DNA of 64,000 nucleotides from Pycnopodia helianthoides (GCA_032158295.1 CM063246.1:8867608-8931607); one strand, 5' to 3'; positions 1 to 11,083 are shown, counted from the stretch's first letter. Notes: generated by a model from the sequence alone, not told the origin. Made by a program: numbers and translations.

Positions 1-343
1 CGGTGAATCGTGAGGTCTTCAAATGCTGTTACCTCGACTTTGACAATATTTCAAAGTTGGTATTGTTAATTTTATAATCGGTGAGCTTCCAGATTGAAAT
101 TGTCTTTTGGGGTATTGACTGATCATAAAAAGTTATTATGTTGTCCTTATTTTCAGCAAATTGATCCAGAAGAAATAGCATGGTGCAAGTCACAACATGT
201 AATTAGCATCACATTTTGGATGCTAAAATTGTTCTCTGCTAAGCAAACTGCTTACAGATTAACAAAATAGGAGAATAGTATATGGGTTCAAATTAGCTAA
301 ATGATGCGGAAATGCAGTGTTGGTGTAGTTTTTTTTCAATCAG
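1..343. other. Probable intron containing an old repeat remnant
   Basis: No coding frame was seen upstream of the acceptor at 341-343. The first ~130 bases resemble stretches near 21711-21870, 31375-31500 and 48990-49110, which share words such as ATCGGTGAGCTTCCAGATTG, so this is a dispersed repeat. The stretch is read as the intron before the exon at 344-521; that is inference. Confidence 0.35.
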
Positions 344-521
344 GAAAAGCTATTGGTGTTTCGAGTCACGTTTTAATTACTTCCGCTCATCCTCAATAAT
401 TGGTGACCTCACCTCAGATGGAACATCCGGCCTGGAAGACATCAATTTGATCAGTTTAGAAAGTACAGATGACGTCAAGTTTGCCGATGGTGATGTAATC
501 GAAACAGATTCGCCGATCTGA
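344..521 (+). CDS. Candidate terminal coding exon of an unidentified gene (5' part outside window)
   Basis: A T-rich tract followed by CAATCAG ends at 343 and makes a good 3' splice site. The frame open from there runs 58 full codons to TGA at 519-521; the exon begins with the third base of a split codon. The encoded tail starts KSYWCF and becomes strongly acidic: about 12 Asp/Glu in the last 38 residues, ending ETDSPI. There is no membrane segment or known domain in this piece, so it looks like a flexible C-terminal tail, possibly cytoplasmic. A poly(A) signal at 1307-1312 would give a ~790-base 3' UTR. I do not recognise the protein. The amino acid composition and splice signal argue for a real exon, but no homology supports it. 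Confidence 0.45.
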
Positions 522-1312
522 AAGAGATTGCAGGGGCAGTTGTGGTTAAAATATGAGGCAACTTAGAGAGAAGTGAACGTCACTCGCCAGTTTAAGATTA
601 CCGCTTCAATCTTTTGCTTACCAATGATAGTATTATCTAATAGCGTTTTTATCAATAATTTTGATTACTAAGGTGACTGATCAAATCTGAATGCTGAAAA
701 CGAAATCTGAAATCTGAAAGTGCAACCTCGCCAGTAAAATAGCACTTTGCTTATTCAATTTTAAGTGAGGTTTTATCCATCATTATAAAATATCAAGAAG
801 TTGTCTCGATTGACGAATAAGATGCCCCCTTTTTATAAATCCCAAGAAAAGATGAAGAAATTGTATTAAGTTTTAGATATTGGAGCATGGTAGGAGGGAG
901 GCTAGACCACATGTTGTAGCCCCTCCCGGGGAGGGGTTGAAAGACACCGTGCAAGTTTCCGGTCTGGTTTGCACGTATACAAGCCAATGCCAGTGTCATT
1001 TCTGTCTGCTAAACATTGTTTGTTCAAAAAGTACGTGCAAGTCTAGTCGTGGACCAGAATTAAACACCCGGAAGCCTAACAAAACCATCTCAAATTCCGT
1101 GGGTAGAACGTTTGCTGGTGTTATGTTTTCTTGCCTCCTCTGTTCCTTTCTTCCTTCCTATTTTATGATTGCATCATCACCAGAAAGTGGGAAGGAAAGA
1201 GGCTGAAATTCTTCCTACAGTCGACTTAAAAAATATAGCTGTTTTATTTTGTCTCACAGGCTAGAACCACCGACACCGAGGTTCCGTGAAACCAATACGC
1301 AGCGAAAATAAA
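522..1312 (+). other. Possible 3' UTR of the left-edge gene, ending at AATAAA
   Basis: No convincing coding frame follows the stop at 519-521. The first clear plus-strand AATAAA is at 1307-1312, followed by further AATAAAT repeats. Assigning the whole stretch to a 3' UTR is inference. The 108-codon frame at 880-1206 looks like chance. Confidence 0.3.
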
Positions 1313-2319
1313 GAATAAATAAATCAACTTAAAAGTTATTTTAATACATCCGAAACAAAATAGTTCGCTCGAACAAAGGCTGAGCAAAACCTGGAAACAT
1401 TAAGACTAGTGTTTGGTATATCAACTGATATAATTAACAGTATTAAGTAGGCCTATGTAGGCCTATGACACTTCTTGTAATTGTTTTCTCTTTGTAAAGT
1501 AAAGTATCATCCTCACTCCGCCCCACCCAACAAAAAGCGTAATAACAATATTTAAAAAAAAATAATAATAAATAAATAAACAATCATAATTAAGTAATAA
1601 TAAAGAAATAAATGAATAATAATTTTTTTTAAGCTTGTTTAATTTTTTGTTTATATTATAATATATATTTCCCCCACCCCTACCCCCCCCCAAAAATAAA
1701 AAAATAAAAATAAAAAATAAATAAGATAAAAGTGGTTTATTGGAAGCTAGATTACAGGAATGGATGTAATCTTCCAATCCAACCATTCACGTTATTGCCT
1801 CGTGCGCAGTCGGGAAGTATCTTTTGGATGACGGCATATCCGCATGGTGAATCCGTATACAACACACGACGGCTGTTCATTTTGTAAGAAACAAACAGTT
1901 GCCGCTGCCTTTTGAAAAAGTTGACTAGAAGTTATTGTCCAGATAATGATAATCAAGATTGATGAAATGTCAATAATTATTGTGTTTAATACTTAAAAAA
2001 ACAAAAAACAAAAAACAAAACAACAACAACAACAATAACATGAACACCTGAAGTCATTAACATCTTTTTTAAAGTTACAAATTGTCAGAAAGGTGTTTTA
2101 ACAGACGTGCTTCTGTTGCTCTTGGAATGGAGTTAAGGTTTTGAGTAAATAGGGCCTAAGGGTTCAGGAAATAAAAAAAACATTTCTGGGCGATTTTTTT
2201 TTCTCGCATTGACAGTCTACCCGGTTGTCGTTGCGTCAAAGCCCACCCCGCATAACGATAGTTGTAGCTCCCCCACCAACCGGTAACACAACACCCCATA
2301 ACGTGTCCAGTGGAGATAT
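1313..2319. other. AT-rich intergenic or untranslated DNA with A-rich simple repeats
   Basis: Contains AATA/AAAT-rich runs at about 1550-1740 and a (CAAAAA)n/(CAA)n tract at 1994-2040. No gene seen. The minus-strand frame at 1463-1786 is low-complexity and is not believed. Confidence 0.5.
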
Positions 2320-2325
2320 TTAATC

Positions 2326-3189
2326 TATGGTGGCCCTGAAGGGACATCGCATATCGCAAACGTGTGCGCATACGTATGCAATGTTGTGAAACGATTCGCG
2401 AATATGTGCGCATACGTATGCAATGTCGTGAACCAAATCGCGAATATGTGCGCACACGTATGCAATGTCGTGAAACAATTCGCGAATATGTGCGCACACG
2501 TATGCAATGTCGTGAAACAAATCGCGAATATGTGCGCACACGTATGCAATGTCGTGAAACAATTCGCGAATGTGTGCGCACACGTCTGCGAATATATTTG
2601 CGATGTCGTGAATTTTATTGCATACCATGTCGCATACCTTTGGGGTGATGTCATAGTTGCGAACAATTTGTTAGTGACCTAGGGAGTACGTGGCGCTACA
2701 GTCAGGTCAGGCTCCCTGTAAGCATGTACCCAGGAACTTGGCACCAGGCCAAGTCTTGCCATACCGGAAGACCACCCGCCTCGCTTGCCTAACAACAATG
2801 ACTACCGCTGCAATGACTACCGCTTATCTCACTGTAGGCAAGAAACCACCCAGATCATTAGACATTTTATTCAAAGGTATGCAACATGGTATGCAATAAA
2901 ATTCACGACATCGCAAATTTATTCGCAGACGTGTGCGCACATATTCGCGAATTGTTTCACGACATTGCATACCGTGTGCGCACATATTCGCGAATTGTTT
3001 CACGACATTGCATACGTGTGCGCACACATTCACGATTTGTTTCACGACATTGCATACGTGTGCGCACATATTCGCGAATTGTTTCACGACATTGCATACG
3101 TGTGCGCACATATTCGCGATTTGTTTCACGACATTGCATACGTATGCGCACACGTTTGCGATATGCGATGTCCCTTCAGGGCCACCATA
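2326..3189. mobile_element. Foldback transposon with 42-bp tandem units in both arms
   Basis: The left arm (2326-2642) and right arm (2872-3189) are near-perfect inverted copies of each other around a ~229-base spacer. The outer tips are TATGGTGGCCCTGAAGGGAC and its reverse complement. A 6-base direct repeat TTAATC lies on both sides (2320-2325 and 3190-3195), as expected for a target-site duplication. Each arm carries about five tandem units of 42 bp containing the palindromic core TGTGCGCACA and the words CGTATGCAATG and TTCGCGAA. Because 42 is divisible by three and the units lack stops, open frames of 60-144 codons appear in several frames on both strands; these are artefacts. No transposase is present. 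The architecture resembles Foldback-type elements, but the family is unknown. Confidence 0.85.
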
Positions 3190-3195
3190 TTAATC

Positions 3196-4250
3196 ATCGC
3201 AGCTCGGGCTGACGGTTGATTGGGTACAGCCGGGCCTTTTAGCCAAGTCACGGTCTTGATGACCAATCAGCGAGATTGTTACACACGTAACTGAACTATT
3301 AGGGCCTATGCAAAGACCATAATTTATCATCACAGTCGCCACCCCGGGTCTGGACGTGACGAAGAATTTCCAGTAAAAAAATAGTCAGAACAAGGTATCT
3401 TAAGTTTTATTCATTTTGTTTATTTATATTATCAGGTTTAAGGTGCAGCATTATTTAGCCTTAAAGGTAAGGTCGTAGATTGGTTTTGGTCAACGTAAAG
3501 CGTATGTAAAGGCACAATTATAAAATAAAAGTCACATGTGAAAGTTTCAGCTGAATGTAGTGTTTCCTTGCTGAGAAAACAGCAACAAACTGTCGTGAAA
3601 GCGGTATTTTCACAATAACGTCGAAGCGTTCCGCGTTTAGCGAGGTGACAGCGGACACCAACCTGAGAAATCTGAGAGACGATTCACGCAATAATAGTTT
3701 TTCCGATGTTTTGAGTTGAAAATTTATCAAAACCATATTCCTTCGAAGGGAATCCTTTCTAAAAATAGTTTATACTATCAACGGCTGCAGTGCTTCCCAC
3801 AAAGTAATTGTTTATGGTCATTTATTTGAGGAGTATTTACCAATATATGGCCCTATACCTTTAAAAACCAACGTATAATATTATTACTGTCAAATGAACA
3901 CGAGGCATATTTCTCAATACGACTTACTTTTTAACCCAAAACAAGACTGCAAAAGGAAAGTGATGCAACATTTTGGTCAATCCAGCTAGATAATTCCAGG
4001 GCTTGCACTTAAATTGCTTTCACTATCCAAAAAAGAAATGAACAAGTAAGCTCGCCGTGTCACTCTTCAAGCTATGCAATAATTGCCATGTTTATTTCGA
4101 AATGATCATTAATTTTTATAAGAATTTGGGGTAGCAGTACACAATCAGGCATTACTGTTTTTTTTTGGAAAAGCCAGACCTGATTCTAAAAAATATTAGT
4201 GATCCACTGTTTATAACAATAATAATGATAACAATTAGCCATTTTTTATT
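3196..4250. other. Intergenic DNA with a remnant of a second TTAA-type element
   Basis: Around 3735-3873 the sequence matches part of the element family seen intact at 47447-47821 and broken at 36525-36642 (shared words near CAGTGCTTC and ACCTTTAA). The remainder shows nothing recognisable. A minus-strand 19-base interval at 3928-3946 is flanked by good splice signals but is too short to call. Confidence 0.4.
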
Positions 4251-4975
4251 AAGCGCTTTTGAACTTTGCATCAAAGCGCCTCAACACTATCATTACCATC
4301 CCTGTTCATTGGACCTAAATCATTTCTGAAACCATCTCAACTCCTTTTGGAGTGCAGCATCGGCAACCAAAAACTGGCACACAGGTTGCTACTCATTCAC
4401 ATAAACAACCCTCACCCTCGCATGTACCCATTTACTCCTGATGGGTGATAAGAAGCAATTATAGTTAAAGGAACATTACAGAATTGGTAAGAAAAAAACT
4501 TCTAAAATATACTTTTTGATCACAGATTTACATAAAACTTACACGGTCTAATGAGTAGAAAACATCCCTTGAAATATTTATGTCTGAAATGCCATTTATT
4601 TGATGAGAAATGAATAAACTAATTTTCCGATTGGAGTTTATCGCTCAGTGAGCGTTTTATTCATTTGTTGAATCTATATAATTTTCATGCAAATGTGTAA
4701 TCGGTTTTCCACTATTTTCTCGTGACCCAGATGGCCGATCGATCTCAAACTTCTACAGGTTTGTCAGTTTATGTATAATGGTGGATTACATAAAGTTCTT
4801 ACACTGCCAGCAACTGTTTTGTTAGCAAAAACCAATTCTGTAATGTTCCTTTAAGTACCTTCCCCAAGAACACAAGTATCAGGACCGGGATTCGAACCCA
4901 TCACACTCTGATGACTCAGCCATCAGAACTTGAGTTCGAGGCTCAAGACCGCTCGACCACAACTCACTATCAAGA
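4250..4975 (-). mobile_element. tRNA-derived SINE, split by a later insertion
   Basis: Read on the minus strand, the element starts near 4970 with a tRNA-like head: an A-box-like GTGGTCGAGCGG, a long variable-arm hairpin (CTGATG...CATCAG) and a B box GGTTCGAATCC. This points to a class II (Leu/Ser-like) tRNA origin. A body containing ATAATTGCTTCT and CACCCATCAGGAG follows, and the 3' end lies near 4250 with AAGCGCTTAATAA and an AT-rich tail. The body is interrupted by the TTAA-flanked element at 4469-4850. A second copy sits at 51500-51830. Confidence 0.7.
4469..4850 (+). mobile_element. TTAA-flanked MITE (family T1), copy 1, inside a SINE
   Basis: The termini AGGAACATTACAGAATTGGT and the inverted ACCAATTCTGTAATGTTCCT are flanked by TTAA at 4465-4468 and 4851-4854. 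The interior has the palindrome CGCTCAGTGAGCG within a longer stem formed by AATGAATAAA and TTTATTCATT. It has no coding capacity. TTAA duplication is the hallmark of piggyBac-type transposition, so this is probably a non-autonomous piggyBac-like element. The insertion splits the SINE at 4250-4975, which defines both ends. Confidence 0.85.
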
Positions 4976-5106
4976 GAGAACACCGACTAAAAAAATACAA
5001 AAAATATACCAGAAATAGACTTATATTTCTCAAACCAATGATATATCATCTCTATAGGCAGATGCAAAACCAACCAATGCTTAACCAAGTTCCAATAGAT
5101 ACTCAC

Positions 5107-5190
5107 AGGAATAGAAGCAGCCGTTGACAGCTGAAGAAACAGAGCGTACATCAGGACGCCTGAAGCTACCCACTTCACCAATGCAACCAT
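5107..5190 (-). CDS. Candidate first coding exon with signal peptide (secreted protein or peptide precursor)
   Basis: Reading leftward from 5190, the first ATG after a TATA box lies in good Kozak context (A at -3, G at +4). The 28 codons begin MVALVKW, continue through a hydrophobic core GVLMYALFLQL and end STAASIP, a textbook signal peptide with likely cleavage after TAA or AAS. Immediately after CCT comes GTGAGT (5106-5101), a consensus 5' splice site in phase 0. Past the donor the frame continues with hydrophobic, non-signal-like codons. No other ATG lies between the presumed start of transcription and this one. A first exon that is mostly signal peptide is common in neuropeptide and hormone precursor genes. 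The downstream exons should lie at lower coordinates or outside the window, and I could not identify them. The family is therefore unknown. Confidence 0.55.
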
Positions 5191-5334
5191 CGTTAATCAC
5201 AGAGTGTTGACTTTACAAAGATGTGAGATACAATACTGTGACGGTCTGGATAGATGAAGTCTCTTTGCTTCGTTTCGATGCAGCTGACTACCAAAGAGAA
5301 AACGGTTATGGTTTCATGATGCGCGTTCACCATG

Positions 5335-5341
5335 TTTTATA
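5335..5341 (-). promoter_or_regulatory. TATA box for the signal-peptide gene
   Basis: The minus strand reads CTATAAAACATGG, a consensus TATAAAA. Transcription would start about 25-35 bases downstream, near 5305, leaving a ~115-base 5' UTR before the ATG at 5190. Confidence 0.5.
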
Positions 5342-6410
5342 GACTTTCGACTTGTCGGTGATCTGTTAATTGTTCACGGAAATGCAAATGCAGTTTGATC
5401 TAAAATAAAAAGCCGAAAAGACCCAGAGCAAAAACATGCATTTCCCCTCATTTTGTATGTCACCCATTTTAATGACTTCATAATATCATATCATGACGAT
5501 ACGACACGTTGGCTATTCTGTACCACGAATATCACATCCTTTGATTAGCTGAAAATACCTTTAGGGCTGTAGTCCCTTTTTAAAAACGTTGCCTTCTTTG
5601 GTGACTGTTTCCTTTTCAAGGAAAATTTTGTTCGTTCCGCGTATTAACTGTTCCGTTTGACCATAATATTTGTTTTTTCTCCACATCGTAACAAGTCCAC
5701 ATTGATAGACAAATCCACGAAACGTACTGCCTTAATAGTCCTTACGGGACAAGTTTGACTATTAGTGCCGAAGATGGGGGAGGGGGTGGGGTTACCACGA
5801 ATCCTTAAGAAAATCTGGGGAACATTATACTGAGTGCAAACTACAAACAAGACTTTGTGCATATCGCAGATTTGCTGTCAACACTTTCGTTTACAGGGAC
5901 ATGCGACAGCCTTTGACCTTGGGGACAAGGGCGGGCACAGGACGCTAAATATAGCGTTAATGCCCCCCTAAGAAAATGTAATTCTTAGTTTACCTGAGCA
6001 AAAACATTCACAGACACAAAATTTTAGGTTTTTTTCTTCAAGGGGTAAATACAGAAATTATGTGTATACAAACTGCAAGGTTGGGAAGACACATCAAGTA
6101 ATAGTGGCTGTACTGTGACTGTTTTGGATGGTTCATTCGTTAATGGCTGGGGTTGGGGTTTGACGATAGGCCAGGTACGTACCAAAACAGGTGTCATGTT
6201 GGATCAGGATGACCGTGTAACAGGTACGGTATGAACTGAAAGGGACACTTTTTACTGGTGGTTCTAATTTAAAAACAAATGATGAATTAAAGTGCAAAAT
6301 AAAGATAACAGAGCAATTGGAATAGCTAGTTGACTTAGGCTATTACGCAAAGAGAGCGAGTGTGGGTGGGATCGGAAGGTGGTGTAGTGCGGCGTACAGT
6401 GGAAATGTTT
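5342..6410. other. Intergenic DNA, no gene seen
   Basis: Unique-looking sequence upstream of the signal-peptide gene. There are no long frames, no repeats shared with the rest of the window, and only a short G-rich patch near 5774-5790. It could hold that gene's upstream control region. Confidence 0.3.
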
Positions 6411-6679
6411 GGAATTGCGCTGTTGAATTGCACACAGTCAGAGTATGTCATGAAAAAGATGTTTGGCTATAGGGCCATCGTAGATTTCAAATTTTGAAAA
6501 AAATATAGGTAGAAAAAAAGCAATTTTCAAAATTTTCAAATGATTGGTTTTCCGTTTAATTAGTCTACTGTTTTTTTTATTATTAAAATCTGCGATGGCC
6601 CTATAGCAAGATATCTTTAGTCATGACAAACTCTGACCGTGTGCCAAATTCCATTCTTGCATCATCGACTGCGCAATCC
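6411..6679. mobile_element. Hairpin MITE with long inverted repeats
   Basis: Left arm words GGAATTGCGC, CACAGTCAGAGT, GTCATGA and CTATAGGGCCATCG return inverted on the right (CGATGGCCCTATAG, TCATGAC, ACTCTGACCGTGTG, GCGCAATCC). The arms are roughly 80-100 bases around an AT-rich centre. No coding capacity. Confidence 0.65.
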
Positions 6680-6929
6680 CATCACCTGCTCGACATGCCG
6701 GCAAGAAGTAGCGCAGGGTACAGAAATACACAAAAGATTAATCTTCACGTTACTTTACTTTACAAATATATTTATTAGAATGAAGGGTCTAGTGAAATCA
6801 GACAAGAATTTAAAAATACAAATAGAACGTATATTAATTCACATAGACAAAGAATGGGTTGGACAAGAAATATTGTTTCATGATTGGGGAAAGTGATGAT
6901 GCAACGTTTAAGTGAAATGAGTGGTGTTT

Positions 6930-7090
6930 GAAGCTTTGCAGTATACTCTGCTTTCTCCTGCTTTCTCCTGAAGACGAGCAGAGTATACTGTTCGAAACGT
7001 CGAGACCACAACGGCTCTTTTCGGAGCCAACACTCCCACAAAAGAGATCTAGTAATACATGATTGCACCCGCAAGTTGACTATTTATTTA
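6930..7090 (+). repeat. Penelope-like tail fragment with hammerhead-like hairpin, copy 1
   Basis: CTGAAGA at 6968 is followed by a 7-bp stem CGAGCAG/CTGTTCG (one G.U) with loop AGTATA, then AAACGTCGAGACC. The downstream text (ACGGCTCTTTTCGGAGCC, then CACCCGCAAGTT) recurs near 31500-31645 and 35440-35545. Assignment to Penelope-like elements is from memory of similar repeats and is uncertain. Confidence 0.4.
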
Positions 7091-8021
7091 TAGTTACTGC
7101 TCGTTAGTGAAATAGATAAGTATACACACTATGGCTGTGTGAAAAAAAAACACAAACAAGCGTTTTTCAATGGACATTCAGGTTTGAGGAAACGCATTAC
7201 CCTAGGAAAGACGAAACCAGAACAACATTTAACATTAACCGCCACCCGACAAACGTTTTTAATGAAAACCAACGGGGGTTACCCCCATAAATTGTTTCCC
7301 GGTAATTAAACGGGGCGGACATTTTTTTTTATGGAATCGCCGAATATTAAACAGACTAATTGAATGTAATTATAGCCGTTCCCTTCAGGAAAAAGTAAAT
7401 TAATAGTAAACATTAACATTTGAATGTAGGGGCGGGAAAGGATAAGGTACCGGTAATGGTTCTGATCACTCACACAAGTTTTTCCCCTGCTGTCATCATC
7501 CGTAAAGGTAATTTTAATCCACTTTCTGTAAACAACGAATAAAAAACTTGACAACCGTAACGTAATCTTTGATGTAAAACAGAAACGTAACTAGGATAAC
7601 ATTTTAGGCGGGGAGGGGGGCACAAGGAGGAGCAGCGGTCTTTCTTACGGAGCACTTCTGACCATTTAAAACTGTATTTTCCATTTGCATTTTTCTTAAG
7701 CAAGCCCCATTTCAGCGCCTTTGTTGTGCCTTCTACTACTTTTTTTCTAATAAGATAATCTGACGTGGAGGTAAAACAAATACATTGTATGCGTGTAAAC
7801 ATGAAACAATTGTTTTAAAAACATAAACATTGAAATTACTGCATAAAAGATTGTAAACTGTTACGTCTTGTTCTGGTATTTATTTATTTTCAACAGTCCA
7901 GATTTTACATGGGGGAACCCGGGAGGCATGGACGGGGGAGGGGGGGGGGACACATAGATGGGGGCAGGATCCCGTGCCCCCGTCCTTAGTTACCGTACTT
8001 CACCGCTGTAAAAGGTTTTAA
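7091..8021. other. Intergenic DNA with one doubtful minus-strand open frame
   Basis: A minus-strand frame across about 7660-7790 contains a lysine-rich stretch (KALKWGLLKKNANGKYSFKW) between a weak acceptor and GTAAGA. It is loosely reminiscent of a small DNA-binding winged helix, but this is not enough to call an exon. G-rich runs occur at 7606-7625 and 7931-7950. Confidence 0.2.
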
Positions 8022-8366
8022 AGGAACATTACAGAATTGATTTTTGCTAACAAAACAGTTGCTGACAAACCTGTCGAAGTTTGAGATCGATCGGCCATCT
8101 GGGTCACGAGAAAATAGCGAGTGAAAAACCGATTACACATTTTGAAATCATATAGATTCAACAAATGAATAAAACGCTCACTGAGCGATAAACTCCAATC
8201 GGAAAATTAGTTTATTAATTTCTCATCAAATATGGCATTTCAGACAGAAATATTTCAAGGGATGTTTTCTACTATCATCATCATAAGACCGTGTAAGTTT
8301 TATGTAAATCTGTGATCAAAAAGTATATTTTACAAGTTTTTTTCTTACCAATTATGTAATGTTCCT
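8022..8366 (-). mobile_element. TTAA-flanked MITE (T1), copy 2, internally deleted
   Basis: Reverse orientation, TTAA at 8018-8021 and 8367-8370. Compared with other copies it lacks ~40 bases just inside the left terminus (the segment holding GTAAGCACTTTATGTAATCC). Confidence 0.85.
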
Positions 8367-8370
8367 TTAA

Positions 8371-10056
8371 AGTTCCACCTGTTTTCAAAACTGTAAACTG
8401 GTTGTTCCCATATTTTTGTCTACCTCGTATGTCTAATAATTTGGTATTTTGTAATCTGGTATCTTTGTAATTTGGTTTCTTTGGTAATTTTTTGTATAAA
8501 TCCATTACTAATACTGTTCGAGTGCCTTACTTCTCATAAACGTACTTAAAATTGAAAGTGGGTGGGAGTGAATCGACAAAAAGTACATGCTTTTGTAAAA
8601 TAAACGTAAACTAATCCGCAACGCTGTACTTTATCAAACAAGGCGTCGCGATAATAACAATCAAATTTTGTCTCCACTGTAGACATCGACATTGCAATAA
8701 TAGCAACTAACTCGGCTTGTCGAGACAAGCCGGTTCACATTAACTAGACGTTTCCGAGAGACAGGTACTGGACCCCATTTGCTTGATTACGCTGTTAACT
8801 TCCACCGGCAAAAAACTGTAAAGATGAGTCAACCGGGTTCGGTTCAAGAGTATGCCCAATCTGAAAGGAAGACACAACACTTCTTTTAAAACCGTTGTTT
8901 TTTGTTTTACGAGTTATAGGCTTTATTTGTGTCTTTTGTCATTGTTTTCTGGAATGTTTTCTGATTATATTAATAATAATTCCCATTAAAAGATTGTTTA
9001 TGCAAGTTCGCCGCAAACGAGGCTAAAAAAAAAGCCACTCTGGTGGGACTACAGGAAGAAAACATTAAATATGAAAATAACTCAGGAGGGCTGAAGGTAG
9101 GGATTGTTATTCGTCTCAAAAACAGTCTATAGATTGAACGATGGGAGGGGGGGGGGCATGCACCAGGTAAGGAGTTCGAAAGAGATGCAGTACATGGAAT
9201 AAAGCTGTTGGAGTTGCTGTTTGTTCATCTCAGCAAAGCAAGAGTGTATGAACGTGAACAAACAGAAAGCATGTGGTAATTGTTAAAACATCAAAGCGAA
9301 GGGTTCTTGTGGTCTTGACATTCCTGCTCAAGGTTATTTGTCTATACTTTGTATAAATTACAGGAGCCTCTGTAAGCATTTCTACGGTATAGACAGGGTT
9401 ATCTGCCCACCTTACCACATGCTTTTTCTTTTTTGTAGTTTCAGTGTGAGACCCGGTTCAGAGAAAAACCCTCCTCCTTACAAAGTTTATTCCTCGCGTA
9501 CTCGTAGCTTGAACGCGGGGCGGCCATGTTTGTTGATAATTCTCCGAAGTTTGAATAATTTTAAAATTTAATTTAATTTTCTAATCGGAATATAGGAAAT
9601 AAGGATTCTGATAACCAATTTGATAACTTTCAGCAGCTTTTTTACTCCTGTCTCAATACAGGCTGTAAGAGATGTTAATTTCTGCATCGGGGATAAAGAA
9701 TTTTTAATTGGGAGATATCAATCTTAATTGCCTCATAAAACTTTGAGCATCACCTCACAAATGACAAATGATTTTTATTACTACGGCTTCCGCATAGACT
9801 TCCGCCCTCTGATCGATCAACTTACACGCATCAATCCTCACACAAACATTATATTTTTTTGCATCCCTGTGGAGACATCTTTTGTTCTTTCCTTTGTCCC
9901 TGTAGTTAAGAACCTCACATAGACTTTGTACACAAAATTCCTTGTGGAGCACCCCAGTCTTTAGAATTTCCCTATGGAGACTCTTTGTTATTCCTTTTCT
10001 GTTTTGTTCTCGGTCTCCATAAGGTAGTGAAAATGAAATCAGCTCCACTCTTGTTG
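8371..10056. other. Intergenic DNA, no gene seen
   Basis: Around 8395-8480 a weak TTTGGTAAT-like reiteration is visible. At 9780-10030 phrases such as TGGAGAC...CTTTGTT recur two or three times and keep a 141-codon minus-strand frame open without looking coding. The rest is unremarkable. Confidence 0.3.
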
Positions 10057-10298
10057 TTACACTGCAAAACAAATTGGACGGTAAAGTTGACACCATGGGT
10101 ATTGTCACATAATAGATACCACAAAAGGAATCAACATTTACACCACAGGGTGTTAAAATAACACTTATTTCTGCCAACACAATTACATTTTTGGTGTTAT
10201 TTTAACACCCTATGATGTTAACTTTGGTTCTCTCTTTGGCAACTATGTGTGACAGCACCAATGGTGTCAATTTTAACACCCCCGTTTTTGCAGTGTAA
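10057..10298. mobile_element. MITE with TTACACTGCAAAAC termini
   Basis: Terminal inverted repeats TTACACTGCAAAAC (10057-10070) and GTTTTTGCAGTGTAA (10284-10298) enclose an interior rich in the inverted words GGTGTTAAAATAACAC and GTGTTATTTTAACACC. CACTG-type tips occur in several DNA transposon superfamilies, and the superfamily is not determined here. Confidence 0.6.
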
Positions 10299-10301
10299 CA
10301 C

Positions 10302-11083
10302 TGAGTAATTTCTGATCATCTGTCCCTATTTCAATTCAGAAGCTCTCGTTTCCTCACCTCTAATTGGGTGCAATGACTTGCTTCATCACTGTTTAAATTT
10401 GAACTCTTTATGTGGAGACACAATTGCGATACCACATGGTTCGGGCAAGCGTTTGCGCAATTTTGAGACGAACATCCACCCACGCACACACAATCATTGT
10501 CGACCCTACAAATCTAAAACTTCTCTTTGTTCTCCTTTTGGTTCTACTCGGGTTTGTTCGTTTTTGTTTTTTTGTTTGACTACACGTTGTCTACACTACA
10601 GTCAGTAGTATACTATTACTACCGCTCGCAACTGAGGTCCATGTTTGCGGCTTCGCATGCAACATTCAGTGACCCGTCCCCAGCCGGCTCGGCCAAGAGT
10701 GGACCGGCTTCACGCGCGGTCTCAATCGGATTCCGAGGAATTCATTACATCATCATGGCACATAGCCACGATCTGTTTTCAAGAAATTAAATCCACATAA
10801 GTGCGTTGAAACTTGAATGTCCCAGTATTTAGAAAATGTGTGATACATTCCCGGAAGCACAAAAGCGACGGCTCGAAGTGGTCGCCGCATAGAGCTGAAA
10901 AAGACGTCACACCGGACCACTTTGCCCTTGTTTGCCTAACTTTCACTGCCCATAACCGCCTATACTTTGGACCAGCTTGAAAGAGACCCCATATTTGGTT
11001 GTTTTGCCGGGAAAAATCCTTCTTTTAAAATTAAACAATCCAAACGTCAGGTTCACTACTTACTTGCACACGTGATATTCGAT
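10302..11083. other. Unique intergenic DNA
   Basis: No gene or repeat recognised. The 10640-10740 part is more GC-rich (contains CCCCAGCCGGCTCGGCC) and might be regulatory. Confidence 0.25.

Noticed and set aside
2156..3219. Open frames of 64-144 codons in several frames on both strands with 14-residue repeats
   Set aside because: They are the by-product of 42-bp stop-free tandem units in the arms of the foldback element.
3928..3946. A 19-base minus-strand microexon flanked by CTTTCCTTTTGCAG and GTAAGTC
   Set aside because: Both splice signals are good, but 19 bases with no reading-frame context or homology could easily be chance. It might belong to the signal-peptide gene.
9755..10180. 141-codon minus-strand frame
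   Set aside because: Overlaps the MITE at 10057-10298, no domain, and local repeated phrases explain its openness.
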